From Archivesica marissinica (lineage: Eukaryota; Mollusca; Bivalvia; Venerida; Vesicomyidae), in assembly GCA_014843695.1 (NCBI GenBank), contig CM026391.1, forward strand, positions 34,533,597 to 34,597,596: DNA of 64,000 bases. Reading direction: 5' to 3'. The notes under the pieces are model-generated. The model did not search any database, was not told the DNA's origin, and was given only the letters and a program-made list of their open reading frames with translations. The translations under genes were made by a program, and so were the position numbers. Each line of letters begins with the position of its first letter. The stretch's first letter is position 1. Positions 9,117-21,244 of this stretch are shown piece after piece.

Positions 9117-9852
9117 TGGCTAACAAAAGTTGATTAGTGACAGGAAATTAAATAGGCTTAGCATAGACCATTCTGCAAAGCCAACAAGAGACATGTGGAT
9201 GATGAGAGGGTTTACGGGAAGATGCTCAAGTGGGCTCAAGTCGACCACCTGAATCATTATTCAAACCTCACAAACATATGTACCAAATGAGAGTTGTTTG
9301 CTTTTTGAGTTTAATGTCGAACTCACAGCTTACATGTAGGTCATAGAGCGACTCTCCAGCTATAGTTGCTGGAGCAAGAACCTGGGTGACCCAGTCAATA
9401 CGTAGTTCAAGCACGAACGAACATCTTAGTAGAACCACCGATCTTCCACAAAGCTGGATAGCTTCACTTGAAATATATCGACACCCGAAGTGGAATACAA
9501 CCTACAGCGTTGATGGGGCTGTGATTGGAAGTAGCCGACGTGAACCACTCGGCACACATGGTAGTTGTAGGCCGATTATAAAGTGGTCATTAAGGTTAAC
9601 ATCATTTGTTAATTTGAAATATGTAAATTTGAATATATAGCCTGAATGGTCAAATCCACGTTCAACCAACATTGGTTTCAGACGAAACATCATACAGTTC
9701 ATCCTGCATATGACCTTAATTTGACAGAGTGACCTAATATATTGACACAGTGACCTTATTTATTACAGTGGTGACCTAATTTGAGATGGGTTATATAAAG
9801 AATATTTCAGATTCATATACAACATGTTATTGTTGATCTACGTTTTTGTTGG
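9117..9852. other. Unique island before the 35-bp satellite
   Basis: Non-tandem DNA. Two overlapping open frames on opposite strands (9386-9640 plus, 9502-9702 minus) have no recognisable protein features, and no splice signals were identified for them, so neither is called. The right part contains a short series of TGACCT motifs and a TATA-like sequence, annotated separately. Confidence 0.6.
9711..9800 (+). promoter_or_regulatory. Four TGACCT direct repeats followed by a TATA-like box (speculative)
   Basis: TGACCT occurs at 9711, 9730, 9751 and 9772, spaced 19, 21 and 21 bp, followed by TATATAAAG at 9792-9800. The 35-bp satellite begins about 53 bp further on. TGACCT is the complement of the nuclear-receptor half-site AGGTCA. 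The arrangement could be a promoter facing the satellite, but the 21-bp spacing and shared flanks (TGACAGAG, TGACACAG) suggest a degenerate minisatellite. TATA-like strings are also common by chance in this AT-rich DNA. Confidence 0.2.
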
Positions 9853-12330
9853 ACAACAATGGTAGCTTGTATGTGGTACCCTAATACACAACAATGCTAG
9901 CTTGTATGTGGTACCCTAATACACAACAATGCTAGCTTGTATGTGGTACCCTCATACACAACAATGGTAGCTTGTATGTGGTACCCTAATACACAACAAT
10001 GCTAGCTTGTATGTGGTACCCTAATACACAACAATGCTAGCTTGTATGTGGTACCCTAATACACAACAATGCTAGCTTGTATGTGGTACCCTAATACACA
10101 ACAATGCTAGCTTGTATGTGGTAACCTAATACACAACAATGCTAGCTTGTATGTGGTACCCTAATACACAACAATGCTAGCTTGTATGTGGTACCCTAAT
10201 ACACAACAATGCTAGCTTGTATGTGGTACCCTAATACACAACAATGCTAGCTTGTATGTGGTACCCTAATACACAACAATGCTAGCTTGTATGTGGTAAC
10301 CTAATACACAACAATGCTAGCTTGTATGTGGTACCCTAATACACAACAATGCTAGCTTGTATGTGGTACCCTAATACACAACAATGCTAGCTTGTATGTG
10401 GTAACCTAATACACAACAATGCTAGCTTGTATGTGGTAACCTAATACACAACAATGCTAGCTTGTATGTGGTAACCTAATACACAACAATGCTAGCTTGT
10501 ATGTGGTAACCTAATACACAATGCTAGCTTGTATGTGGTAACCTAATACACAACAATGCTAGCTTGTATGTGGTAACCTAATACACAATGCTAGCTTGTA
10601 TGTGGTAACCTAATACACAACAATGCTAGCTTGTATGTGGTAACCTAATACACAACAATGCTAGCTTGTATGTGGTAACCTAATACACAACAATGCTAGC
10701 TTGTATGTGGTAACCTAATACACAACAATGCTAGCTTGTATGTGGTAACCTAATACACAACAATGCTAGCTTGTATGTGGTAACCTAATACACAACAATG
10801 CTAGCTTGTATGTGGTAACCTAATACACAACAATGCTAGCTTGTATGTGGTAACCTAATACACAACAATGCTAGCTTGTATGTGGTAACCTAATACACAA
10901 CAATGCTAGCTTGTATGTGGTAACCTAATACACAACAATGCTAGCTTGTATGTGGTAACCTAATACACAACAATGCTAGCTTGTATGTGGTACCCTAATA
11001 CACAACAATGCTAGCTTGTATGTGGTAACCTAATACACAACAATGCTAGCTTGTATGTGGTAACCTAATACACAATACTAGCTTGTATGTGGTAACCTAA
11101 TACACAACAATGCTAGCTTGTATGTGGTAACCTAATACACAACAATGCTAGCTTGTATGTGGTAACCTAATACACAACAATGCTAGCTTGTATGTGGTAA
11201 CCTAATACACAACAATGCTAGCTTGTATGTGGTAACCTAATACACAATGCTAGCTTGTATGTGGTACCCTAATACACAATGCTAGCTTGTATGTGGTACC
11301 CTAATACACAACAATGCTAGCTTGTATGTGGTAACCTAATACACAACAATGCTAGCTTGTATGTGGTAACCTAATACACAACAATGCTAGCTTGTATGTG
11401 GTACCCTAATACACAACATGCTAGCTTGTATGTGGTAACCTAATACACAACAATGCTAGCTTGTATGTGGTACCCTAATACACAACAATGCTAGCTTGTA
11501 TGTGGTAACCTAATACACAATACTAGCTTGTATGTGGTACCCTAATACACAACAATGCTAGCTTGTATGTGGTAACCTAATACACAACAATGCTAGCTTG
11601 TATGTGGTACCCTAATACACAATGCTAGCTTGTATGTGGTAACCTAATACACAATGCTAGCTTGTATGTGGTAACCTAATACACAACAATGCTAGCTTGT
11701 ATGTGGTACCCTAATACACAACAATGCTAGCTTGTATGTGGTAACCTAATACACAACAATGCTAGCTTGTATGTGGTAACCTAATACACAACAATACTAG
11801 CTTGTATGTGGTAACCTAATACACAATGCTAGCTTGTATGTGGTAACCTAATACACAATGCTAGCTTGTATGTGGTAACCTAATACACAACAATGCTAGC
11901 TTGTATGTGGTACCCTAATACACAATGCTAGCTTGTATGTGGTAACCTAATACACAACAATGCTAGCTTGTATGTGGTACCCTAATACACCATGCTAGCT
12001 TGTATGTGGTACCCTAATACACAACAATGCTAGCTTGTATGTGGTACCCTAATACACAACAATGCTAGCTTGTATGTGGTAACCTAATACACAACAATGC
12101 TAGCTTGTATGTGGTAACCTAATACACAACAATGCTAGCTTGTATGTGGTAACCTAATACACAATGCTAGCTTGTATGTGGTAACCTAATACACAACAAT
12201 GCTAGCTTGTATGTGGTACCCTAATACACAATGCTAGCTTGTATGTGGTAACCTAATACACAACAATGCTAGCTTGTATGTGGTAACCTAATACACAACA
12301 ATGCTAGCTTGTATGTGGTAACCTAATACA

Positions 12331-12876
12331 CACTGCTAGCTTGTATGTGGTAACCTAATACACAACAATGCTAGCTTGTATGTGGTAACCTAATACACAA
12401 CAATGCTAGCTTGTATGTGGTACCCTAATACACAACCATGCTAGCTTGTATGTGGTACCCTAATACACAATACTAGCTTGTATGTGGTACCCTAATACAC
12501 AACCATGCTAGCTTGTATGTGGTAACCTAATACACAATACTAGCTTGTATGTGGTAACCTAATACACAACAATGCTAGCTTGTATGTGGTACCCTAATAC
12601 ACAATGCTAGCTTGTATGTGGTACCCTAATACACAACAATGCTAGCTTGTATGTGGTAACCTAATACACAACAATGCTAGCTTGTATGTGGTACCCTAAT
12701 ACACAACAATGCTAGCTTGTATGTGGTACCCTAATACACAATGCTAGCTTGTATGTGGTAACCTAATACACAATGCTAGCTTGTATGTGGTACCCTAATA
12801 CACAACAATGCTAGCTTGTATGTGGTAACCTAATACACAACAATGCTAGCTTGTATGTGGTACCCTAATACACAAT
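12331..12876. repeat. Segmental duplication in the 35-bp array, copy 1
   Basis: By eye this block has the same order of monomer variants as 15036-15581 (offset 2,705 bp). The shared order starts with the rare CACTGCTAGC junction, then CACAACCATGC, CACAATACTAGC, CACAACCATGC and CACAATACTAGC. The match ends at 12877, where ATGC here corresponds to ATAC in the other copy. Confidence 0.8.
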
Positions 12877-14144
12877 GCTAGCTTGTATGTGGTAACCTAA
12901 TACACAACAATGCTAGCTTGTATGTGGTAACCTAAAACAACAATGCTAGCTTGTATGTGGTACCCTAATACACAACAATGCTAGCTTGTATGTGGTAACC
13001 TAATACACAACAATGCTAGCTTGTATGTGGTAACCTAATACACAACAATGCTAGCTTGTATGTGGTACCCTAATACACAACAATGCTAGCTTGTATGTGG
13101 TACCCTAATACACAACAATGCTAGCTTGTATGTGGTAACCTAATACACAACAATGCTAGCTTGTATGTGGTACCCTAATACACAACAATGCTAGCTTGTA
13201 TGTGGTACCCTAATACACAACAATGCTAGCTTGTATGTGGTACCCTAATACACAACAATGCTAGCTTGTATGTGGTACCCTAATACACAACAATGCTAGC
13301 TTGTATGTGGTAACCTAATACACAACAATGCTAGCTTGTATGTGGTAACCTAATACACAACAATGCTAGCTTGTATGTGGTACCCTAATACACAACAATG
13401 CTAGCTTGTATGTGGTACCCTAATACACAACAATGCTAGCTTGTATGTGGTAACCTAATACACAACAATGCTAGCTTGTATGTGGTAACCTAATACACAA
13501 CAATGCTAGCTTGTATGTGGTAACCTAATACACAACAATGCTAGCTTGTATGTGGTAACCTAATACACAACAATGCTAGCTTGTATGTGGTAACCTAATA
13601 CACAACAATGCTAGCTTGTATGTGGTAACCTAATACACAACAATGCTAGCTTGTATGTGGTAACCTAATACACAACAATGCTAGCTTGTATGTGGTAACC
13701 TAATACACAACAATGCTAGCTTGTATGTGGTAACCTAATACACAACAATGCTAGCTTGTATGTGGTAACCTAATACACAATGCTAGCTTGTATGTGGTAC
13801 CCTAATACACAACAATGCTAGCTTGTATGTGGTAACCTAATACAACTAGCTGTATGTGGTACCTAATACACAATACCTAATACACAACAATGCTAGCTTG
13901 TATGTGGTAACCTAATACAAAACAATGCTAGCTTGTATGTGGTAACCTAATACACAACAATGCTAGCTTGTATGTGGTAACCTAATACACAACAATGCTA
14001 GCTTGTATGTGGTACCCTAATACACAATACTAGCTTGTATGTGGTACCCTAATACACAACAATGCTAGCTTGTATGTGGTAACCTAATACACAATGCTAG
14101 CTTGTATGTGGTAACCTAATACACAACAATGCTAGCTTGTATGT

Positions 14145-14608
14145 GGTCCCTAATACACAACCATGCTAGCTTGTATGTGGTAACCTAATACACAATGCTA
14201 GCTTGTATGTGGTAACCTAACACACAATGCTAGCTTGTATGTGGTACCCTAATACACAATACTAGCTTGTATGTGGTACCCTAATACACAACAATACTAG
14301 CTTGTATGTGGTAACCTAATACACAATGCTAGCTTGTATGTGGTAACCTAATACACAACAATGCTAGCTTGTATGTGGTCCCTAATACACAACCATGCTA
14401 GCTTGTATGTGGTAACCTAATACACAATGCTAGCTTGTATGTGGTAACCTAACACACAATGCTAGCTTGTATGTGGTACCCTAATACACAATACTAGCTT
14501 GTATGTGGTACCCTAATACACAACAATACTAGCTTGTATGTGGTAACCTAATACACAATGCTAGCTTGTATGTGGTAACCTAATACACAACAATACTAGC
14601 TTGTATGT
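14145..14608. repeat. Tandem 232-bp higher-order duplication in the 35-bp array
   Basis: The rare GGTCCCTAATACACAACC junction occurs at 14145 and again at 14377, offset 232 bp. The same sequence of variants follows each, including CCTAACACACAATGC. It is a seven-monomer block copied once in tandem. Confidence 0.75.
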
Positions 14609-15035
14609 GGTAACCTAATACACAATGCTAGCTTGTATGTGGTAACCTAATACACAACAATGCTAGCTTGTATGTGGTAACCTAATACACAACAATGCTA
14701 GCTTGTATGTGGTAACCTAATACACAACAATGCTAGCTTGTATGTGGTAACCTAATACACAACAATGCTAGCTTGTATGTGGTAACCTAATACACAACAA
14801 TGCTAGCTTGTATGTGGTAACCTAATACACAACAATCTAGCTTGTATGTGGTAACCTAATACACAATGCTAGCTTGTATGTGGTACCCTAATACACAACA
14901 ATGCTAGCTTGTATGTGGTAACCTAATACACAACAATGCTAGCTTGTATGTGGTAACCTAATACACAACAATGCTAGCTTGTATGTGGTAACCTAATACA
15001 CAACAATGCTAGCTTGTATGTGGTAACCTAATACA

Positions 15036-15581
15036 CACTGCTAGCTTGTATGTGGTAACCTAATACACAACAATGCTAGCTTGTATGTGGTAACCTAATA
15101 CACAACAATGCTAGCTTGTATGTGGTACCCTAATACACAACCATGCTAGCTTGTATGTGGTACCCTAATACACAATACTAGCTTGTATGTGGTACCCTAA
15201 TACACAACCATGCTAGCTTGTATGTGGTAACCTAATACACAATACTAGCTTGTATGTGGTAACCTAATACACAACAATGCTAGCTTGTATGTGGTACCCT
15301 AATACACAATGCTAGCTTGTATGTGGTACCCTAATACACAACAATGCTAGCTTGTATGTGGTAACCTAATACACAACAATGCTAGCTTGTATGTGGTACC
15401 CTAATACACAACAATGCTAGCTTGTATGTGGTACCCTAATACACAATGCTAGCTTGTATGTGGTAACCTAATACACAATGCTAGCTTGTATGTGGTACCC
15501 TAATACACAACAATGCTAGCTTGTATGTGGTAACCTAATACACAACAATGCTAGCTTGTATGTGGTACCCTAATACACAAT
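15036..15581. repeat. Segmental duplication in the 35-bp array, copy 2
   Basis: Direct-orientation partner of 12331-12876, sharing the same string of rare variants over at least 546 bp. It indicates block amplification of about 16 monomers rather than single-unit turnover. Confidence 0.8.
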
Positions 15582-18500
15582 ACTAGCTTGTATGTGGTAA
15601 CCTAATACACAACAATACTAGCTTGTATGTGGTACCCTAATACACTGCTAGCTTGTATGTGGTAACCTAATACACAACAATACTAGCTTGTATGTGGTAA
15701 CCTAACACACAATGCTAGCTTGTATGTGGTAACCTAATACACAATGCTAGCTTGTATGTGGTAACCTAATACACAACAATGCTAGCTTGTATGTGGTAAC
15801 CTAATACACAACAATGCTAGCTTGTATGTGGTACCCTAATACACAATGCTAGCTTGTATGTGGTAACCTAATACACAACAATACTAGCTTGTATGTGGTA
15901 CCCTAATACACAATGCTAGCTTGTATGTGGTAACCTAATACACAACAATACTAGCTTGTATGTGGTAACCTAACACACAATGCTAGCTTGTATGTGGTAA
16001 CCTAATACACAATGCTAGCTTGTATGTGGTAACCTAATACACAACAATGCTAGCTTGTATGTGGTAACCTAATACACAACAATGCTAGCTTGTATGTGGT
16101 AACCTAATACACAACAATGCTAGCTTGTATGTGGTAACCTAATACACAACAATGCTAGCTTGTATGTGGTAACCTAATACACAACAATGCTAGCTTGTAT
16201 GTGGTAACCTAATACACAACAATGCTAGCTTGTATGTGGTACCTAATACACAACAATGCTAGCTTGTATGTGGTAACCTAATACACAACAATGCTAGCTT
16301 GTATGTGGTAACCTAATACACAATGCTAGCTTGTATGTGGTAACCTAATACACAATGCTAGCTTGTATGTGGTAACCTAATACACAACAATGCTAGCTTG
16401 TATGTGGTAACCTAATACACAACAATGCTAGCTTGTATGTGGTAACCTAATACACAACAATGCTAGCTTGTATGTGGTAACCTAATACACAACAGCTAGC
16501 TTGTATGTGGTACCCTAATACACAATGCTAGCTTGTATGTGGTAACCTAATACACAACAATGCTAGCTTGTATGTGGTAACCTAATACACAACAATGCTA
16601 GCTTGTATGTGGTAACCTAATACACAACAATGCTAGCTTGTATGTGGTAACCTAATACACAACAATGCTAGCTTGTATGTGGTAACCTAATACACAATGC
16701 TAGCTTGTATGTGGTACCCTAATACACAATGCTAGCTTGTATGTGGTAACCTAATACACAATGCTAGCTTGTATGTGGTACCCTAATACACAACAATGCT
16801 AGCTTGTATGTGGTAACCTAATACACAACAATGCTAGCTTGTATGTGGTACCCTAATACACAATGCTAGCTTGTATGTGGTACCTAATACACACTGCTAG
16901 CTTGTATGTGGTACCTAATACACAAACACAATGCTAGCTTGTATGTGGTAACCTAATACACAATGCTAGCTTGTATGTGGTAACCTAATACACAACATGC
17001 TAGCTTGTATGTGGTCCTAATACACAACAATGCTAGCTTGTATGTGGTAACCTAATACACAACAATGCTAGCTTGTATGTGGTAACCTAATACACAACAA
17101 TGCTAGCTTGTATGTGGTAACCTAATACACAACAATGCTAGCTTGTATGTGGTACCCTAATACACAACAATGCTAGCTTGTATGTGGTAACCTAATACAC
17201 AACAATGCTAGCTTGTATGTGGTAACCTAATACACAATGCTAGCTTGTATGTGGTAACCTAATACACAACAATGCTAGCTTGTATGTGGTAACCTAATAC
17301 ACAACAATGCTAGCTTGTATGTGGTAACCTAATACACAACAATGCTAGCTTGTATGTGGTAACCTAATACACAACAATGCTAGCTTGTATGTGGTAACCT
17401 AATACACAACAATGCTAGCTTGTATGTGGTAACCTAATACACAACAGCTAGCTTGTATGTGGTAACCTAATACACAATGCTAGCTTGTATGTGGTAACCT
17501 AATACACAACAATGCTAGCTTGTATGTGGTAACCTAATACACAACAATGCTAGCTTGTATGTGGTACCCTAATACACAATGCTAGCTTGTATGTGGTAAC
17601 CTAATACACAACAATGCTAGCTTGTATGTGGTACCCTAATACACAACAATGCTAGCTTGTATGTGGTACCCTAATACACAACAATGCTAGCTTGTATGTG
17701 GTACCTAATACACAATGCTAGCTTGTATGTGGTAACCTAATACACAACAATGCTAGCTTGTATGTGGTAACCTAATACACAACAATGCTAGCTTGTATGT
17801 GGTACCCTAATACACAACAATGCTAGCTTGTATGTGGTAACCTAATACACAACCATGCTAGCTTGTATGTGGTACCCTAATACACAACATGCTAGCTTGT
17901 ATGTGGTAACCTAATACACAACAATGCTAGCTTGTATGTGGTACCCTAATACACAACAATGCTAGCTTGTATGTGGTAACCTAATACACAATGCTAGCTT
18001 GTATGTGGTAACCTAATACACAACAATGCTAGCTTGTATGTGGTACCCTAATACACAATGCTAGCTTGTATGTGGTAACCTAATACACAACAATGCTAGC
18101 TTGTATGTGGTAACCTAATACACAACAATGCTAGCTTGTATGTGGTAACCTAATACACAACAATGCTAGCTTGTATGTGGTACCCTAATACACAACAATG
18201 CTAGCTTGTATGTGGTAACCTAATACACAACAATGCTAGCTTGTATGTGGTACCCTAATACACAACAATGCTAGCTTGTATGTGGTAACCTAATACACAA
18301 CAATGCTAGCTTGTATGTGGTAACCTAATACACAACAATGCTAGCTTGTATGTGGTAACCTAATACACAATGCTAGCTTGTATGTGTAACCTAATACACA
18401 ATGCTAGCTTGTATGTGGTAACCTAATACACAATGCTAGCTTGTATGTGGTAACCTAATACACAACAATGCTAGCTTGTATGTGGTAACCTAATACACAA

Positions 18501-20244
18501 CAATGCTAGCTTGTATGTGGTAACCTAATACACAACAATGCTAGCTTGTATGTGGTAACCTAATACACAACAATGCTAGCTTGTATGTGGTAACCTAATA
18601 CACAATGCTAGCTTGTATGTGGTAACCTAATACACAACAATGCTAGCTTGTATGTGGTACCCTAATACACAACAATGCTAGCTTGTATGTGGTAACCTAA
18701 TACACAACAATGCTAGCTTGTATGTGGTAACCTAATACACAACAATGCTAGCTTGTATGTGGTAACCTAATACACAATGCTAGCTTGTATGTGGTACCCT
18801 AATACACAACAATGCTAGCTTGTATGTGGTAACCTAATACACAACAATGCTAGCTTGTATGTGGTAACCTAATACACAATGCTAGCTTGTATGTGGTAAC
18901 CTAATACACAACAATGCTAGCTTGTATGTGGTAACCTAATACACAACAATGCTAGCTTGTATGTGGTAACCTAATACACAACAATGCTAGCTTGTATGTG
19001 GTACCCTAATACACAATGCTAGCTTGTATGTGGTAACCTAATACACAATGCTAGCTTGTATGTGGTACCCTAATACACAACAATGCTAGCTTGTATGTGG
19101 TAACCTAATACACAACAATGCTAGCTTGTATGTGGTAACCTAATACACAATGCTAGCTTGTATGTGGTAACCTAATACACAATGCTAGCTTGTATGTGGT
19201 ACCTAATACACTGCTAGCTTGTATGTGGTAACCTAATACACAACAATGCTAGCTTGTATGTGGTAACCTAACCACAATGCTAGCTTGTATGTGGTAACCT
19301 AATACACAATGCTAGCTTGTATGTGGTACCTAATACACAACAATGCTAGCTTGTATGTGGTAACCTAATACACAACAATGCTAGCTTGTATGTGGTACCC
19401 TAATACACAATGCTAGCTTGTATGTGGTAACCTAATACACAACAATGCTAGCTTGTATGTGGTACCCTAATACACACTGCTAGCTTGTATGTGGTAACCT
19501 AATACACAACAATACTAGCTTGTATGTGGTAACCTAACACACAATGCTAGCTTGTATGTGGTAACCTAATACACAATGCTAGCTTGTATGTGGTAACCTA
19601 ATACACAACAATGCTAGCTTGTATGTGGTAACCTAATACACAACAATGCTAGCTTGTATGTGGTAACCTAATACACAACAATGCTAGCTTGTATGTGGTA
19701 ACCTAATACACAACAATGCTAGCTTGTATGTGGTAACCTAATACACAACAATGCTAGCTTGTATGTGGTAACCTAATACACAACAATGCTAGCTTGTATG
19801 TGGTAACCTAATACACAACAATGCTAGCTTGTATGTGGTAACCTAATACACAACAATGCTAGCTTGTATGTGGTAACCTAATACACAATGCTAGCTTGTA
19901 TGTGGTAACCTAATACACAATGCTAGCTTGTATGTGGTAACCTAATACACAATGCTAGCTTGTATGTGGTAACCTAATACACAACAATGCTAGCTTGTAT
20001 GTGGTAACCTAATACACAACAATGCTAGCTTGTATGTGGTAACCTAATACACAACAATGCTAGCTTGTATGTGGTAACCTAATACACAACAATGCTAGCT
20101 TGTATGTGGTACCCTAATACACAATACTAGCTTGTATGTGGTAACCTAATACACAACAATGCTAGCTTGTATGTGGTAACCTAATACACAACAATGCTAG
20201 CTTGTATGTGGTACCCTAATACACAATACTAGCTTGTATGTGGT

Positions 20245-21244
20245 NNNNNNNNNNNNNNNNNNNNNNNNNNNNNNNNNNNNNNNNNNNNNNNNNNNNNNNN
20301 NNNNNNNNNNNNNNNNNNNNNNNNNNNNNNNNNNNNNNNNNNNNNNNNNNNNNNNNNNNNNNNNNNNNNNNNNNNNNNNNNNNNNNNNNNNNNNNNNNNN
20401 NNNNNNNNNNNNNNNNNNNNNNNNNNNNNNNNNNNNNNNNNNNNNNNNNNNNNNNNNNNNNNNNNNNNNNNNNNNNNNNNNNNNNNNNNNNNNNNNNNNN
20501 NNNNNNNNNNNNNNNNNNNNNNNNNNNNNNNNNNNNNNNNNNNNNNNNNNNNNNNNNNNNNNNNNNNNNNNNNNNNNNNNNNNNNNNNNNNNNNNNNNNN
20601 NNNNNNNNNNNNNNNNNNNNNNNNNNNNNNNNNNNNNNNNNNNNNNNNNNNNNNNNNNNNNNNNNNNNNNNNNNNNNNNNNNNNNNNNNNNNNNNNNNNN
20701 NNNNNNNNNNNNNNNNNNNNNNNNNNNNNNNNNNNNNNNNNNNNNNNNNNNNNNNNNNNNNNNNNNNNNNNNNNNNNNNNNNNNNNNNNNNNNNNNNNNN
20801 NNNNNNNNNNNNNNNNNNNNNNNNNNNNNNNNNNNNNNNNNNNNNNNNNNNNNNNNNNNNNNNNNNNNNNNNNNNNNNNNNNNNNNNNNNNNNNNNNNNN
20901 NNNNNNNNNNNNNNNNNNNNNNNNNNNNNNNNNNNNNNNNNNNNNNNNNNNNNNNNNNNNNNNNNNNNNNNNNNNNNNNNNNNNNNNNNNNNNNNNNNNN
21001 NNNNNNNNNNNNNNNNNNNNNNNNNNNNNNNNNNNNNNNNNNNNNNNNNNNNNNNNNNNNNNNNNNNNNNNNNNNNNNNNNNNNNNNNNNNNNNNNNNNN
21101 NNNNNNNNNNNNNNNNNNNNNNNNNNNNNNNNNNNNNNNNNNNNNNNNNNNNNNNNNNNNNNNNNNNNNNNNNNNNNNNNNNNNNNNNNNNNNNNNNNNN
21201 NNNNNNNNNNNNNNNNNNNNNNNNNNNNNNNNNNNNNNNNNNNN
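20245..21244. other. Assembly gap 2 (1,000 N)
   Basis: Exactly 1,000 undetermined bases. The left flank is the 35-bp satellite and the right flank the unrelated 37-bp type A satellite, so the real junction between the two families, and any sequence between them, is missing. Confidence 0.98.

Larger units (their letters stand above)
9853..20244. repeat. 35-bp satellite array (roughly 300 copies)
   Basis: Head-to-tail 35-bp units, for example 10028-10062, with the core TGCTAGCTTGTATGTGGTA. A common 32-bp variant lacks CAA (ACACAATGC instead of ACACAACAATGC). Other variants are ATACTAGC for ATGCTAGC, and GGTACCC versus GGTAACC. The first units at the left edge include GGTAGC instead of GCTAGC and are almost all GGTACCC; GGTAACC dominates inside. 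The array runs without interruption into gap 2. Internal duplications of several units are visible. No genes are seen in these 10.4 kb. Confidence 0.98.

Noticed and set aside
9386..9702. Overlapping frames of 84 and 66 codons on opposite strands.
   Set aside because: No recognisable motif, no splice signals chosen with confidence, and length within chance expectation.
9853..20244. Telomeric repeat signal, since many units contain CCCTAA.
   Set aside because: CCCTAA occurs once per 35-bp unit within GGTACCCTAATAC and never in tandem. The dominant form is AACCTAA, so it is a coincidence of the monomer.
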